Shown here one piece after another: positions 36,587 through 48,515 of a stretch of 64,000 nt of DNA. Where the stretch lies: contig NZ_JAINRD010000001.1 in the NCBI RefSeq assembly GCF_020400605.1, positions 310,001 through 374,000 of the forward strand, given 5' to 3'. The notes beneath the pieces are model-generated. The model made no database searches and was not told where the DNA came from. It saw nothing but the letters and a program-made list of their open reading frames with translations. A program made the position numbers and the translations under genes. The DNA is from Streptomyces aculeolatus (GTDB taxonomy: Bacteria; Actinomycetota; Actinomycetes; Streptomycetales; Streptomycetaceae). Within the stretch, counting starts at the first letter, position 1. The number at the start of each line of letters is the position of its first letter.

Positions 36587-37459
36587 TCACCGCGGCATGT
36601 GCCTCGCCGCCGAAGCCACCGTCGCCGTCGCCTCGCGCTGCGGCAGGCCCGTCGCCATCGCCGCGCGGATCAGCGCCTCCGCCACCTCCCCGCCGTGGCC
36701 CGTCTCGTACGCGCGGCAGGCCGCCCAGAACAGGCGGGCGTTGCGTTCGCCCGGGTGGGAGGCGGCGACGAAGCGGATCAGGGCGTCCGGGCGGCGTTCC
36801 GCCGCCGGGGGGTGGCCGGCGTCGGGCGGCGGTGGTGGGGGCGGGGGCTCCGGCGGGGGCGGGGTGAGGAGGCGGAGCAGCGCCCGGGGGGCCGGCGCCG
36901 GGGCGCGGGCCGAGCGGGGGGCCAGGCGGTACGTGCCGTGCAGGGTGCGTGAGCCGGGGCCCGCCAGGTACCCGCCCGCCCCGCGGATGTCGACGCCGGG
37001 CGCCAGCCGGCCCACCGAGTTGGGGACGGTGTGCTCGGAGTGGCCGGTGAGCCAGATGTGGCGGCCGCCGCCGGGGGTGAGGATCACCACCGTCGGCGGC
37101 AGCACGATCCCCCGCGCGACGAGCAGCGACTCGAACACCCGCGGCGCGTCCGCCCCCGATTTCACGTCGAGGTCCAGCCCGATCAGGTGATGCGGCGGCC
37201 GGCCGCAGGCGATTCCGTACCCCGTGGCCCACGGGGCGGCGGCGAAGAGGGTGTGTATCGCGTCGGTGTCGGTCGTCGCGTCGTACACGCCGTGGCCGAT
37301 GCGCCCGCACTCCCCGCGGCAGGGCACCCGCGGCCAGTCCGCGTGGTGCGGGGAGCGGACCGCGGGCTGTTTCGCGCGGGACAGCGGGAAGACGGGCAGG
37401 CCGCGGCGGGCGGCTGCCAGCGCGGCGGTGAGGGCATGGCTGTGTACGGAGCTGTCCAT
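36587..37459 (-). CDS. Bifunctional DNA primase/polymerase N-terminal domain protein
   Basis: GGAGG lies 3 bases before the ATG at 37459 (290 residues). The Prim-Pol signatures are clear: 'AALAAARRGLPVFPLSRAKQPAVRSPHHADWPRV', 'GYGIACGRPPHHLIGLDLDVKSGA' with the catalytic DLD pair, and 'PGGGRHIWLTG' with the conserved His. A Pro-rich linker (about 195-225) joins a helical tail. Unlike the protein at 23496 the catalytic motif is intact. It lies outside any evident plasmid or phage module. Confidence 0.88.
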   Translation of the reverse strand: MDSSVHSHALTAALAAARRGLPVFPLSRAKQPAVRSPHHADWPRVPCRGECGRIGHGVYDATTDTDAIHTLFAAAPWATGYGIACGRPPHHLIGLDLDVKSGADAPRVFESLLVARGIVLPPTVVILTPGGGRHIWLTGHSEHTVPNSVGRLAPGVDIRGAGGYLAGPGSRTLHGTYRLAPRSARAPAPAPRALLRLLTPPPPEPPPPPPPPDAGHPPAAERRPDALIRFVAASHPGERNARLFWAACRAYETGHGGEVAEALIRAAMATGLPQREATATVASAARHMPR

Positions 37460-37679
37460 GCCTCCAGTCTCGTACAAGTGTTCGATACGCGAAAGTGTCA
37501 CGCCTGTGCGGGTTTACCCGGCGCCGATCATGCCTGCGGGGGAAATGGGCATCGGCGCGCGATAGAGCCGGGTTCCATGGGCAACGATGCTTTCGCGACG
37601 TCGCAAACCGCCGGAGGGCGGCCGGAGTCCCGGCCGGCCCCGGCCACGGAACCGTCTTCCGTTACATAGGAGGAAGCAG

Positions 37680-37982
37680 ATGGCACGCACTCGCACGGCC
37701 CGTATCTTGGCCGCGGCAGCTTCACTGCCGCTCGCTGTCGCGCTCTTCGGAGGGGTCGCACAGGCGGACAACGGGGCCGGGGCGTTCGCCAACGACGACT
37801 CCCACTCCGCGATCGTCGGCCAGCTCGGCGGCGTCGGTGACGACAACTACGGCAACAACGCCCAGACCCAGCAGGTCAACAACGGCGGCGGATACAACGA
37901 GTCCAACACCGCCAACGTCCAGGGCTTCGGCAACGCCGTCGACCAGTCGGACACCGTGGTCGTCTTCACCAACCTCTGGTAA
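37680..37982 (+). CDS. Small secreted Asn/Gly-rich protein
   Basis: An exact AGGAGG lies 7 bases before the ATG. The 100-residue product has a Sec signal peptide (cleaved near residue 29, AQA-DN) and a mature part of about 70 residues dominated by Asn, Gly, Gln and Asp: 'DDNYGNNAQTQQVNNGGGYNESNTANVQGFGNAVDQ'. Residues about 45-85 show a loose 'N-x-x-x-x-Q-x-N' periodicity. There is no cysteine. It is not a chaplin or rodlin by sequence, but composition is amyloid-like. Function unknown; extracellular location is secure. Confidence 0.8.
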   Translation: MARTRTARILAAAASLPLAVALFGGVAQADNGAGAFANDDSHSAIVGQLGGVGDDNYGNNAQTQQVNNGGGYNESNTANVQGFGNAVDQSDTVVVFTNLW

Positions 37983-38110
37983 GGCTCACGCAGTTCGGGG
38001 TGCTCATGGGGATGGCCGCGCGGCCGCCCCGGCACGGTGCGGCCGCGCGGTCGCGTGTGCGGGCGGGGCGGGGGCTCGTCGACTCCTGGGCGGGCGGGCC
38101 GGTCGTTTTC

Positions 38111-38138
38111 GCGGGTGCGGGTGCGGGTGCGGGTGCGG
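38111..38138. repeat. Hexanucleotide repeat (GCGGGT)n
   Basis: More than four perfect copies of GCGGGT lie in the 252-base gap upstream of the DUF1906 gene; no other feature is seen in that gap. Confidence 0.8.
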
Positions 38139-38234
38139 TCCCCTCCCGCGTACGGGCCTCCCTCCCCCTCCGGACGGCCCACCCCCGCGTGTCGCACCGG
38201 CCGCCCCGCCCGCCCGCGCCGTTCACTGCTCGGC

Positions 38235-39191
38235 ATGCCCCCCGAGCCCCGCCGCCGCCCCTCCCGCCGCCGTCCCGGCACCCTCGCCGCCGCCCTCGCC
38301 GTGTTCGCAGGTGCACTCACCGGCAGCCCCACCGCCGCCGCCCCGAGCCCCGCCGACCGCCCCGCCGACCGCCCCGCCGCTGCCCCCGCCGCCGCCCCCG
38401 CCGCCCCGGCCGCCGCCGCCCCCGGCTCCGTACCCGAAGACCTCCGCGACCCCCGCGACCTCGGCGCCCACGTCTTCCGCGGCCGGGCCTTCGACACCTG
38501 CCACACCCCCTCCCGCGCCGCCATGTCCGCCTGGCGCGCCTCCCCCTACCGCGCCGTCGGCGTCTACTACGCCGGCCGCGGCCGCGCCTGCGCCGAGCAG
38601 CCGAACCTCACCGCCTCCTGGCTCCGCGACGTCCACCGCACGGGCTGGCGCGTACTCCCCCTCTACGTCGGCTCCCAGTCCCCCTGCGTCACCGCCGCCA
38701 ACAAGCACCACGTACGCATCGACCCCGCCCGCCCCCGCGGCCAGGCCCGCGCCGAGGCCCGCGACGCCGTGCGCAGCGCCCGCGCGCTCGGCATGGCCGC
38801 GCGCAGCGCCGTCTACCTCGACATCGAGCACTTCCGCGGCCCCACGGCCTGCGAGCGCACGACGCTCGCGTACATCCGCGCGTGGAACAAGGAGGTGCGC
38901 CGCCTCGGCTGGTTCCCCGGGCTCTACAGCAGCGCGAACTCGGGCATCCGCGTGATCGAGCAGGCCCGCCGCGCCGGACTGGACGGCCTGCCGTCCATGA
39001 TCTGGGTGGCCCGCTGGCGCACCAGTCCTTCGCTGTACGGTGAGCCGCGCGTCGACCCCGCCGCCTGGCGGCCGCACCGCCGGCTCCACCAGTACGTAGG
39101 CATGGTCGGGGAGCGGCACGGCGGCAAGCGGATGGTCATCGACCGCGACGTCGTGGACGCGCCGGTCGCGATCATGGGACCCCGGACGTAG
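38235..39191 (+). CDS. Secreted DUF1906 (glycoside hydrolase-like) protein
   Basis: The 318-residue product has an Arg-rich start, hydrophobic signal peptide (about 16-36) and an Ala/Pro-rich linker (about 37-68), then a DUF1906 TIM-barrel-like domain: 'GRAFDTCHTPSRAAMSAWRASPYRAVGVYYAG', 'GWRVLPLYVGSQ', 'GMAARSAVYLDIEHF', 'GWFPGLYSSANSG', 'IDRDVVD'. The acidic pair D-I-E matches the predicted active site of this GH25-like family, suggesting a peptidoglycan-directed role. Extracellular; start set at the Met before the basic signal region. Confidence 0.85.
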   Translation: MPPEPRRRPSRRRPGTLAAALAVFAGALTGSPTAAAPSPADRPADRPAAAPAAAPAAPAAAAPGSVPEDLRDPRDLGAHVFRGRAFDTCHTPSRAAMSAWRASPYRAVGVYYAGRGRACAEQPNLTASWLRDVHRTGWRVLPLYVGSQSPCVTAANKHHVRIDPARPRGQARAEARDAVRSARALGMAARSAVYLDIEHFRGPTACERTTLAYIRAWNKEVRRLGWFPGLYSSANSGIRVIEQARRAGLDGLPSMIWVARWRTSPSLYGEPRVDPAAWRPHRRLHQYVGMVGERHGGKRMVIDRDVVDAPVAIMGPRT

Positions 39192-39207
39192 TACCCCGAA
39201 GGGTCGG

Positions 39208-39242
39208 CCGGCCGTACCTCCACCTACGGGAGGTCCGGCCGG
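39208..39242. terminator. Interrupted GC-rich stem-loop
   Basis: CCGGCCG-N2-CCTCC pairs with GGAGG-N2-CGGCCGG around a 7-base loop, 16 bases after the DUF1906 stop. Confidence 0.75.
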
Positions 39243-39326
39243 CTCGGCACCTACTCCCTCGGGTGGAGCCAGCATCGCGACCTCCGGCCGATCCGCCGAC
39301 CCGGGTACCGCTCCTAGCGTGGAGCC

Positions 39327-39887
39327 ATGTCCACAGCCAGCACCACCGACGCCCCCGCGGCGGCGGACACCGCGCGACCGCCCCTGCCGACCTTCGCGGC
39401 GTACGTGCACCTGCGGGGGCCGGTGCTGCTGCGCACCGCGCGCTCCCTGACCACCAGCCCGTGGGACGCCGAGGACCTGCTGCAGACCGCGCTGGCGCAG
39501 ACCTACCTGGCCTGGGACCGGATCGAGGACCCGCGCGCCGTCGACGGCTACGTACGCCGCGCGCTGCTCAACACCCGCACCTCGCAGTGGCGCAAGCGCC
39601 GCGTCGACGAGTACGCCGCGGGCGACGACCTCCCCGAGCCCGCCCCCGTGCCGGGACCCGACCCGGCGGAGCACCAGGCGATGCGCGACGCGATGTGGCG
39701 CGCGGTGCTGCGGCTGCCGGAGCGGCAGCGGGCGATGGTGGTGCTGCGGTACTACGAGGACCTGAGCGAGGCGCAGACGGCGGCCGTGCTGGGGGTGTCG
39801 GTCGGGACGGTGAAGAGCGCGGTCTCGCGGGCGCTCGCGAAGCTCCGGGAGGACACGGGGCTGGGGGAGATGGCGCAGGCGGCGTAG
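39327..39887 (+). CDS. SigE-family ECF RNA polymerase sigma factor
   Basis: The 186-residue sigma-70 family protein has region 2 ('TFAAYVHLRGPVLLRTARSLTTSPWDAEDLLQTALAQTYLAWDRIEDPRAVDGYVRRALLNTRTSQWRKRR') and region 4 ('RLPERQRAMVVLRYYEDLSEAQTAAVLGVSVGTVKSAVSRALAKLRED'). The layout is that of the streptomycete 'SigE family' (ECF41/50-like short types) rather than a primary sigma factor. No anti-sigma gene is adjacent, which is unusual; the next gene is an acyl-CoA ligase. Target promoters are unknown. Confidence 0.9.
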   Translation: MSTASTTDAPAAADTARPPLPTFAAYVHLRGPVLLRTARSLTTSPWDAEDLLQTALAQTYLAWDRIEDPRAVDGYVRRALLNTRTSQWRKRRVDEYAAGDDLPEPAPVPGPDPAEHQAMRDAMWRAVLRLPERQRAMVVLRYYEDLSEAQTAAVLGVSVGTVKSAVSRALAKLREDTGLGEMAQAA

Positions 39888-39998
39888 GTCTTCCCGAGGT
39901 AGTGACAAGGGGCCCGGTCACCAGCAGAATCAGCGCCACCGTCTACTGGCGCGTAGCCGCTGCGTGTCTCTGCGTGTCTGACCCCCGGGAGGCCCTCC

Positions 39999-41651
<1,653 letters not shown>

Positions 41652-41669
41652 GCGGGGCGCGGATGTGAG

Positions 41670-41701
41670 GCGGCACGGGGCTCTGGCCGGCCCCGTGCCG
41701 C
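41670..41701. terminator. 12-bp perfect stem-loop
   Basis: GCGGCACGGGGC and its complement flank an 8-base loop, 18 bases after the ligase stop and before the convergent PAS-protein gene. Confidence 0.9.
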
Positions 41702-41807
41702 TTGCGCTGTGCGGTCCCGGGCGGTGCGGTTTGCGTCGTGCCGGTCCTGCACCGTGCGGTGGTACGCCGTGCCGGTGGTACGCCGTGAGGCCTCTGCCGG
41801 CTGCGGG

Positions 41808-44800
41808 CTACGTCGTGCCGATCTTCGCCAGCAGGTCGACGATTCGGTTCTGCACCTCCGCGCTCGTCGACCGCTCCGCCAGGAACAGCACCGTCTCCCC
41901 CGAGCGCAGCCGCGGCAGTTCGGCGCGGTTGATGTCCACGGCCGTGTAGACCACCATCGGCATCCGGTTGAGCATCCCGTTCGCGTTCAGCCAGTCCACG
42001 ATGCCCGTACGCCGGCGGCGGATCCGCATCAGGTCCATCACGACCAGGTTCGGCCGGAAGCGCGTCGCGAGGTCCACCGCCGCCTCGTCCGACGTGGCGT
42101 GCATGACCTGCATCCCGCGCCGCTCCAGCGTCGCCGCCAGCGCGTCCGCGATGTCGGGGTTCTCCTCGAAGAGGAGCACGCGCGGCGGGTGCTGCTCGCT
42201 GTCGCGCGGCGCCAGCGCCTTCAGGAGCACCGCCGGGTCCGCCCCGTACGCCGCCTCCCGCGTCGCCTGCCCGAGTCCGGCGGTCACCAGCACCGGTACG
42301 GACGCCGCCACCGCCGCCTTGCGCAGCGACTGCAGCGCGGTGCGCGTGATCGGGCCGGTCAGCGGGTCCACGAAGAGGCCGGCGGGGGACACGGAGATCT
42401 GCGCGTCCAGCTCCTCGCGGGAGTGGACCACGACGGGGCGGTAGTTGCGCGCGGTCAGCGCCTGCTGCGTGGCGGCGTCGGGCTCGGGCCAGACGAGCAG
42501 CCGGCGCGGGTTGTCCAGCGGCTCGGGCGGCATCTCGTCGTCGAGCCGCAGCGGGGTCGTCTCGGGGTCCTGCGCGGCGACCTCGATCACGCCGTGGCGC
42601 CCGTCGAGCGGCTCGGGGCCCTCGGCGGCGGAGGCGTCGGGCGCCCCTATGGCGAAGGCGCGTCCGATGGCGTCCCGCCGGGCGGCGGTGCCGGGGCGCG
42701 GCGCGGGCCGGTGGGGCGGGGCGGGCTGCTGCGGGGGCTGGGGGTGGTGGGGGTGCTGGGCGTGCGGTGCGTGGGTGCCTTGCGGGGGCGTGCCGTCAGC
42801 GGGGCTGCCGGCGCCGAGGCGGCGCCGGCGACCGCCGGTGTGCTCGTCGGCGGAGTCGTACGGCTCGTGGGTGGGCGCGTGCGCGGGGTCGCCGGCGGCG
42901 GCGTACGGGTCGTACGCGGAGTCGTGGGCGGGGTCGTAGGGGTCGTGCGGATCGTGGGTGGGGTGGGCGCCGGTGTTGCCCGTGTTGCCCGTGTTGCCGG
43001 TGGGGGTGCCGTGTTGGCCGTGGACGCCCCGGACTTCCTGCCCACCTGAGGTGCCCTGGCCGTCGCTGGTCTGGGGTGCGGCGTCCTGAGGGGGGTTCGG
43101 TCCCTGGCCGCCTTGGGAGGGCGGGCCGTCCTGGGAGGGGCGGCCGGAGGGCTGGTCCACGTAGGCGACGCCCTGGCCGAGGGTGCGCACGCTGATGGGG
43201 CCCGACTGCTGCGACGGCAGTGCCGGCATCGCGGGGGTCGCCGCGGAGCGTGCGAAGCGGGTGGCGCCGCCGCGGGTGGAGGAGGTGGGCGCGGAGCCGG
43301 GCCGCGGCGGGGCCGGGGCCGCGGGCGGGGCGTCCTGCGCGGGGGTGCGGGGGGCGTTCGCCGCGGCCTGGCGCGGGTCGACGCCGCGGGCCGGGGTCTG
43401 CATCTCGTGCCGCGGGTCCACGGGCGCGGGGGCGTGCCCGGACGTGTGGGGGCCGGCGCCGGGGGCCTGGGCGGCGGCGGGTTGCGCGGGGGCCTGAGCG
43501 GCGGGGGCCTGCGGGCCGGGCTGCCGGGGGACGTTGCCGCCTTGGGTGCGGGGGTCGCCCTGGGTGCGGTGGTCGCCTTGCGTTCGGGGGTCGTGCTGGG
43601 CGCGGGGGTTCTGGGCGCGGCCGTCGCCCTGGATACGGGGGTCGTGCTGGGCGGGGACGGCCGGGGCGGGGTTGCCGCGCCGGGGCTGCGGGCCGTCCGG
43701 AGTGCCGTGGGCGGGGTGCGGGGTCTGCGAGGTGCGTACGGTGCGGACTTCGCCCGTGTCGTCGCCGGTGGCGGGGGCGCGGTTGCCGTCGTGGGGGTAG
43801 GGGCCGGTGTCCGGGTCCTGCACGGGGCGGCCGGTGGCCCGGCGCGGGCCGGGGGCGGCGTAGGGCGGCGGGGCGTCGTCGTAGCCGCCGGGGGTCTGGG
43901 AGTGCGGGTACGGGCCGGTGTCCGGCTCCTCGGCGGGAGGACCGGGGCGGCGGCGACGGCCGGTGGGGTGCTGCGGCTGGGCCGGCCCGACGCCGGCGGG
44001 GGGCACGGGTGTGCCGGGCGCGTTGCGTACAGCGGAGTCGGCGGTGCCCTGGGGCAGTTGCGGCGCCGCGGAGTTCTGCGCCGGGGGGAGAGCCGCGGGC
44101 TGGCCCGCGGCGGGCCGGCGCCCGGCGGGGTCGGCGGGCTCCAACTGCCCGGCGGTCGCGGGGTCGTCGTAGCCGCCGGGGCCGGAGCGCCCGCGCGGGT
44201 TGCCGCCCCGGTGCTGCCCCGGGTCGTCGTAGTCGCCGGCGGCCGCCGGCACGTCGGGGTCGCCCTGCGCCGCCTGGGCGCGGCCGGGGTTGCCCCGCGT
44301 ACGGGACCGGCCGTGGCCGGGAACCGCCGGGTCGTCGCCGTACTCGCCTGTGGCCGGGTCGCCGGGGTCGCCGGGGTCACCCCGGCCGGCGTACGCGCCC
44401 GGGTTGCCCCGCGTGCGGGGGCCGGGCGCGGCGGAGTCGCCGTACTCGCCGACGGGGCCGTCGGGGTCCGCGTAGCCGTCGCGGTCGTCCCGCCGGGCGG
44501 CCGGGCCGCGACCGGGCGCCGCCGGGGCGTCGTACTCGCCCGGGCCCGCGGTGTAGCCGGGCCTGGGGTGCCCGGCGGGCGTCTGCCCTCTACGGGGCGT
44601 TCCGGGGCCGGCGTCGTCGTACTCGCCGGGGCCCGTGGTGAACGCGGGCGCGTCCTCGTCGTACCCGCCGGGTCCCAGCGGCTCGGCGCCGCCGGGGGCG
44701 TGGCCCGTACGGTCCACGGGCTCTGCCGGACCGCCGGGGCCCATGTGCGCGCCGGTGCCGGTGTGCGCGGTGGGGCCGCCGGGCCCCACCGGACCGGGCC

Positions 44801-47800
44801 CGGCCGGGCCGACCCGTCCACCGGGCCCACCGGACGCGGCGGGACCGACCGGGCCGCCGGGCCCGCCGGGGCCCGCCTGCCCACCGGGACCACCGGGGCC
44901 GCCGGGCCCACCGGGCCCGGTCGGACCACCGGGACCTCCCGGACTCATCGGACCGCCGGGACTCATGGGGTCGTCAGGACCCTCGGGCCCACCCGGCCCG
45001 TCATACCCGCCGGGCCCGCGGGACCCGCCGGGCCCGTCATACGGACCGCCCTGCCCGCCGGGCCCACCCGGACCGTTGGGCCCGTCGTGCCCGCTCGGGC
45101 CGCCGTGACCTGCCGGCCCACCGGGCCCACCGGGTCCGCCCGGACCACCGGGACCAGCGGCGCCGCCCGGACCGCCTTGCCTGCCCGGCCCGCCGTAACC
45201 TTCCGGTCCACCGGGGCCGTCGTAAGCACCCTGCCCGCCGGGCCCGTGTCCCCCGCGCCCGCCCGGACCAACCGGCCCACCGGGTCCGCCCGGCCCACCG
45301 GGACCGTCGTAGGCACCCTGCGGGCCGGGCCCGCCCGGGCCGCTCTGCCCGCCGCGCCCGCCCGGACCAACGGGTCCACCGGGCCCGCCCTGCCCGCCGG
45401 TGCCGCGTCCACCGGGTCCACCCGGACCCCCGCGCCCGCCGTGACCACCGGCGCCGCCCGGACCGCCCTGGCCCTCCGGCCCACCCGGTCCGATCTGCCC
45501 GCCGTTCTCTCCCGGCCCTCCGGGTACGCCTCGACCTCCGGCACCCCCCGGGCCACCGGCACCACCCGGGCCGCCGTGGCCCTCGGGCCCGCCCTCACCG
45601 TCGTACGCGCCCTGGCCGCCGCGCCCTCGGGCGCCACCGCGGCCCTCCGGCCCTCCCGGGCCGCCCGGCCCGTGGTGCGCACCCGGCCCGCCGGGACCGC
45701 CCGGGGCGCCCTGCCCCTCGAAGCCGCCCGGCTCGCCGAGTCCGCCCTGCGCGTCCGGGCCGCCACGGCCGCCCTGCCCGCCGGACCCGGGCCCACCCGG
45801 TCCCTCGGGCCCCGCCGGACCGCGGCCCACGGGGCGGCGCCGGCCGCCCGTCGTGGGCTCGCCCGACTCCGTGCGGTCCTGCTGCGCCTGGCTGCCCGGG
45901 CCCTGGCCCACGGGCCGCCGACGACGGCCGCGACCCTGCGTACCGGGGAGGGCGTGCCCGACCGCCGCGGCGCCGGTGTCCACGACGCCGGACTCCCCGG
46001 CATCGCCCGTACCGCCGGCCGCGGCGCCGACATCGCCCGGCACTCCGCCCGGTACACCGTCCTGCGCACCGTCCGCGCCGTCACCCGGCGCCGGCACACC
46101 ACTCCCGCCGTCGTACGCGCCCTGCCCGTCATCCGGCACCGCGCGGCGCCGGTGTCCACTGGTCCCGTTCGCGCCGTGCACCGGCGTCGGGCCACCGGGA
46201 GCCGCCTGCCCGGCGACGCCGCCGGCCGCCTCGGGCGCCGCCGCAGCCTGCGGCGTACCGTGCCCCGGCGTACGACCCGGCTCCTGGACACCCGCCGGCC
46301 CACCGGCCTCCGCCGCACCGGCCCGGCGACCGCCTCCCGCACCCGCACCGCCGTGCCCCGCACCGCCGTCCGCGCCGCCATCCGCAGAACGATCCGCACC
46401 GTGCCCCGGCGCCGACCCCGCCGCCGCAACGCCCTCCGCGGGCCCCCCGGCTGCCGCCGGCACCCCCGCGGCCGGTGTCGCTCCGCGCCGGCGCCGGCCC
46501 GTACCCGTACCGCCAACGCCCGTACCGCGCGGGGGTGTCCCCGCTCCGTCACCGGACTCCGCGGCGGGAGCAGCGCGTCGCCGCCGCCCACCGCCCGTAC
46601 GCCCACCACCGGAAGTCCCGCCACCGGAAGTCCCGCCGCCGGAAGTCTCACCACCGGAGGCCCCGCCCCCGGCCGTACCGCCCTCGGCCCCGACACCCGC
46701 CGAATCCCCGGCAGCACCGGCAGCCGTACCGGGCCCGCCCATGCCTCCGGGCCCGACCAACTCGCCCGAGTCGCCGGCCGACATCCCCGCCGACATCACA
46801 GCCCCGCCGGCCGCCCCGGAACCGCCCGCAGCCGCACCCGAGGCCCCCGCGCCCCTCGACGCACTCCCCCGCGCCGGTGCCTCCGCGCCGGGCATCACCG
46901 TCGTCTCGTTCCCCGTGTCCCGCCCGCGCCCCGACGTGTCGCGCGCCCGCGCGGCCCGCGCCGCCGGCCCGGCGGCCTGTACCGGAACCTCCAGCAGGTA
47001 CGCGCCGCCGCTCTGCCCCGGCACCTCGTGCGTCTGCAGGATCCCGCCGTGCAGGAGGGCGACCCCCCGCGCCAGCGGCTCGTGCACCGAACCCGCCGCA
47101 CCCGCCCCGCCCGCACCACGAGAACCGGAAGCACCAGCAGTACCCGGAGCACCGACCCCCCGCGGACCCTGCACCTCTATCCGCACCACATCCCCGCGGC
47201 GGGCCGCCGCCACCACCACCGGCGCGTCCGACGCCCCCGCCGTCCGCTGCCCCGTGGCGTCGACCCCCGCGACCTCCGCGATCAGGTGTGCCAGCGCCAG
47301 CGCCAGCCACCGCCCGTCCGCCTCGATCTCCAACTGCGGCGCGTGCACCACGAACTGCGCCCGCCCGGGGCCGATCAGCTCGTCCGCACCCTCGGTCGCA
47401 GCGTGCACCACGTCCTCGACGTTCACCGTCTCCACCACCAGCCGCTCCTTGCCGGAGTCCAGCCGCTGGAAGTTGAGGACGCCGTCGATGAGCGCGGTCA
47501 TCCGCCCGTACCCGGCGGAGAGGTGCCGCAGCGTCTGGTTGGCCTCCGGCCAGAGCTGCCCGGCCGGGTCGTCGACGAGGGTGTTCAGCTCCGCCCGCAG
47601 GGTGTCGAGCGGGCTGCGCAGCGCGACGGCGAGCACCGCCTGCAACTGCGCGAGCCGCGCCTCCAGCGCGTCGCGCCGCCGCCGGTCGGTGAAGGCGAGG
47701 ACGGCGCCGACGAGTTGGTCGCCGTCGCGCACCGGGGCGGTCGTCATGTCCACCGGTACCGGCTGGCCGTCGCTGCCCCACAGCACCTGGCCGCGTACGC

Positions 47801-48515
47801 GGTGCTTGCGCCCCGAGCGCAGGGTGTCCGCGATGGGGGTCTCCTCGTACGGCAGGGGGGTGCCGTCGGGGCGGGAGTGGTGGATGAGGGGGTGGAGGTC
47901 GGCGCCGCCGAGTTCGCTGGCGCGGTAGCCGAGGATCTGCGCGGCGGAGGGGTTGACGAGGACGACCTTGCCGGTGGTGTCCGTACCGACGATGCCCTCG
48001 GCGGCGGCGCGCAGGATCATCTCGGTCTGCCGGCGCTGCCGGTGCAGCTCCGCCTCGATCTCCGCCGAGCCCGTGAGGTCCCGTACGACGAGCATGAGCA
48101 GCTCGTCGCCCGTGTAGTGGTGCCCGGGCGCGTACGGGGACTCGCCGCCGGGGCCGTCCTCCAGGTCCGCGCTGGTGACCTCGGCGGGGAAGCCGCTGCC
48201 GTCGGTGCGGCGGGCGGCCATGCGCAGGGGCTTCGTACGCTCCTCGGCGCGCATCCCCGCGTCGGGCGCGACGGACCCCGTGGAGTCGCCGCGGGGGCGG
48301 CGCATGGAACCGGGGATGAGCTGCGGGTCGAAGTCCGGCAGCAGGTCGAGCAGCCCGCGGCCCACGACGGCGGCGCCGGGCCGCTCGAAGGTCTCCAGCG
48401 CGACGCGGTTCGCGGCGACGACGGTGCCGTTGGTGTCGACGAGGAGCAGCGCGTCGGGGAGTGCGTCGAGTATGGCGGCGAGGCGAGCAGCGCCTCGGGA
48501 TGGCCTGCTGCTCAC
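41808..48515 (-). CDS. Giant PAS/pseudokinase/receiver protein with collagen-like centre
   Basis: The GTG at 48515 follows GAGGAGGAAG and yields 2,235 residues. Order: PAS (about 10-75), PAS (about 150-265), a dimerisation helix reading '[15 protein letters not shown]' where kinases have HELRSPL, so no phospho-His, a degenerate ATPase region ('[13 protein letters not shown]', no N-box), about 1,600 residues of Gly/Pro/Ala-rich disorder with a dense GGP/GPG tract at about 890-1290, a short conserved strand-helix region, and a C-terminal receiver-like domain (about 2105-2235; Asp in 'LVVMDLM'). There is no signal peptide or TM helix, so it is cytoplasmic. It is probably a signalling scaffold; the family is streptomycete and the linker here is exceptionally long. 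Confidence 0.85.
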   Translation of the reverse strand: MSSRPSRGAARLAAILDALPDALLLVDTNGTVVAANRVALETFERPGAAVVGRGLLDLLPDFDPQLIPGSMRRPRGDSTGSVAPDAGMRAEERTKPLRMAARRTDGSGFPAEVTSADLEDGPGGESPYAPGHHYTGDELLMLVVRDLTGSAEIEAELHRQRRQTEMILRAAAEGIVGTDTTGKVVLVNPSAAQILGYRASELGGADLHPLIHHSRPDGTPLPYEETPIADTLRSGRKHRVRGQVLWGSDGQPVPVDMTTAPVRDGDQLVGAVLAFTDRRRRDALEARLAQLQAVLAVALRSPLDTLRAELNTLVDDPAGQLWPEANQTLRHLSAGYGRMTALIDGVLNFQRLDSGKERLVVETVNVEDVVHAATEGADELIGPGRAQFVVHAPQLEIEADGRWLALALAHLIAEVAGVDATGQRTAGASDAPVVVAAARRGDVVRIEVQGPRGVGAPGTAGASGSRGAGGAGAAGSVHEPLARGVALLHGGILQTHEVPGQSGGAYLLEVPVQAAGPAARAARARDTSGRGRDTGNETTVMPGAEAPARGSASRGAGASGAAAGGSGAAGGAVMSAGMSAGDSGELVGPGGMGGPGTAAGAAGDSAGVGAEGGTAGGGASGGETSGGGTSGGGTSGGGRTGGGRRRRAAPAAESGDGAGTPPRGTGVGGTGTGRRRRGATPAAGVPAAAGGPAEGVAAAGSAPGHGADRSADGGADGGAGHGGAGAGGGRRAGAAEAGGPAGVQEPGRTPGHGTPQAAAAPEAAGGVAGQAAPGGPTPVHGANGTSGHRRRAVPDDGQGAYDGGSGVPAPGDGADGAQDGVPGGVPGDVGAAAGGTGDAGESGVVDTGAAAVGHALPGTQGRGRRRRPVGQGPGSQAQQDRTESGEPTTGGRRRPVGRGPAGPEGPGGPGSGGQGGRGGPDAQGGLGEPGGFEGQGAPGGPGGPGAHHGPGGPGGPEGRGGARGRGGQGAYDGEGGPEGHGGPGGAGGPGGAGGRGVPGGPGENGGQIGPGGPEGQGGPGGAGGHGGRGGPGGPGGRGTGGQGGPGGPVGPGGRGGQSGPGGPGPQGAYDGPGGPGGPGGPVGPGGRGGHGPGGQGAYDGPGGPEGYGGPGRQGGPGGAAGPGGPGGPGGPGGPAGHGGPSGHDGPNGPGGPGGQGGPYDGPGGSRGPGGYDGPGGPEGPDDPMSPGGPMSPGGPGGPTGPGGPGGPGGPGGQAGPGGPGGPVGPAASGGPGGRVGPAGPGPVGPGGPTAHTGTGAHMGPGGPAEPVDRTGHAPGGAEPLGPGGYDEDAPAFTTGPGEYDDAGPGTPRRGQTPAGHPRPGYTAGPGEYDAPAAPGRGPAARRDDRDGYADPDGPVGEYGDSAAPGPRTRGNPGAYAGRGDPGDPGDPATGEYGDDPAVPGHGRSRTRGNPGRAQAAQGDPDVPAAAGDYDDPGQHRGGNPRGRSGPGGYDDPATAGQLEPADPAGRRPAAGQPAALPPAQNSAAPQLPQGTADSAVRNAPGTPVPPAGVGPAQPQHPTGRRRRPGPPAEEPDTGPYPHSQTPGGYDDAPPPYAAPGPRRATGRPVQDPDTGPYPHDGNRAPATGDDTGEVRTVRTSQTPHPAHGTPDGPQPRRGNPAPAVPAQHDPRIQGDGRAQNPRAQHDPRTQGDHRTQGDPRTQGGNVPRQPGPQAPAAQAPAQPAAAQAPGAGPHTSGHAPAPVDPRHEMQTPARGVDPRQAAANAPRTPAQDAPPAAPAPPRPGSAPTSSTRGGATRFARSAATPAMPALPSQQSGPISVRTLGQGVAYVDQPSGRPSQDGPPSQGGQGPNPPQDAAPQTSDGQGTSGGQEVRGVHGQHGTPTGNTGNTGNTGAHPTHDPHDPYDPAHDSAYDPYAAAGDPAHAPTHEPYDSADEHTGGRRRRLGAGSPADGTPPQGTHAPHAQHPHHPQPPQQPAPPHRPAPRPGTAARRDAIGRAFAIGAPDASAAEGPEPLDGRHGVIEVAAQDPETTPLRLDDEMPPEPLDNPRRLLVWPEPDAATQQALTARNYRPVVVHSREELDAQISVSPAGLFVDPLTGPITRTALQSLRKAAVAASVPVLVTAGLGQATREAAYGADPAVLLKALAPRDSEQHPPRVLLFEENPDIADALAATLERRGMQVMHATSDEAAVDLATRFRPNLVVMDLMRIRRRRTGIVDWLNANGMLNRMPMVVYTAVDINRAELPRLRSGETVLFLAERSTSAEVQNRIVDLLAKIGTT
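44650..45850 (-). repeat. Collagen-like GGP/GPG codon repeat
   Basis: Inside the PAS-protein gene, about 400 codons are mostly Gly and Pro with sporadic Gln, Arg, Ala, Ser and recurrent 'QGAYDGPGG' blocks. At DNA level this is a degenerate array of CCGGGCCCACCGG-like units (top strand), a likely site of length variation by slippage or recombination. Confidence 0.85.

Noticed and set aside
37460..37679. c-di-AMP or other riboswitch before the small secreted gene
   Set aside because: The leader is GC-rich and can fold, but I could not match the conserved ydaO-type cores, so no riboswitch is called.
44650..45850. Extracellular collagen-like surface protein
   Set aside because: The tract belongs to a protein with PAS and receiver domains and no signal peptide or TM helix, so secretion is not supported.
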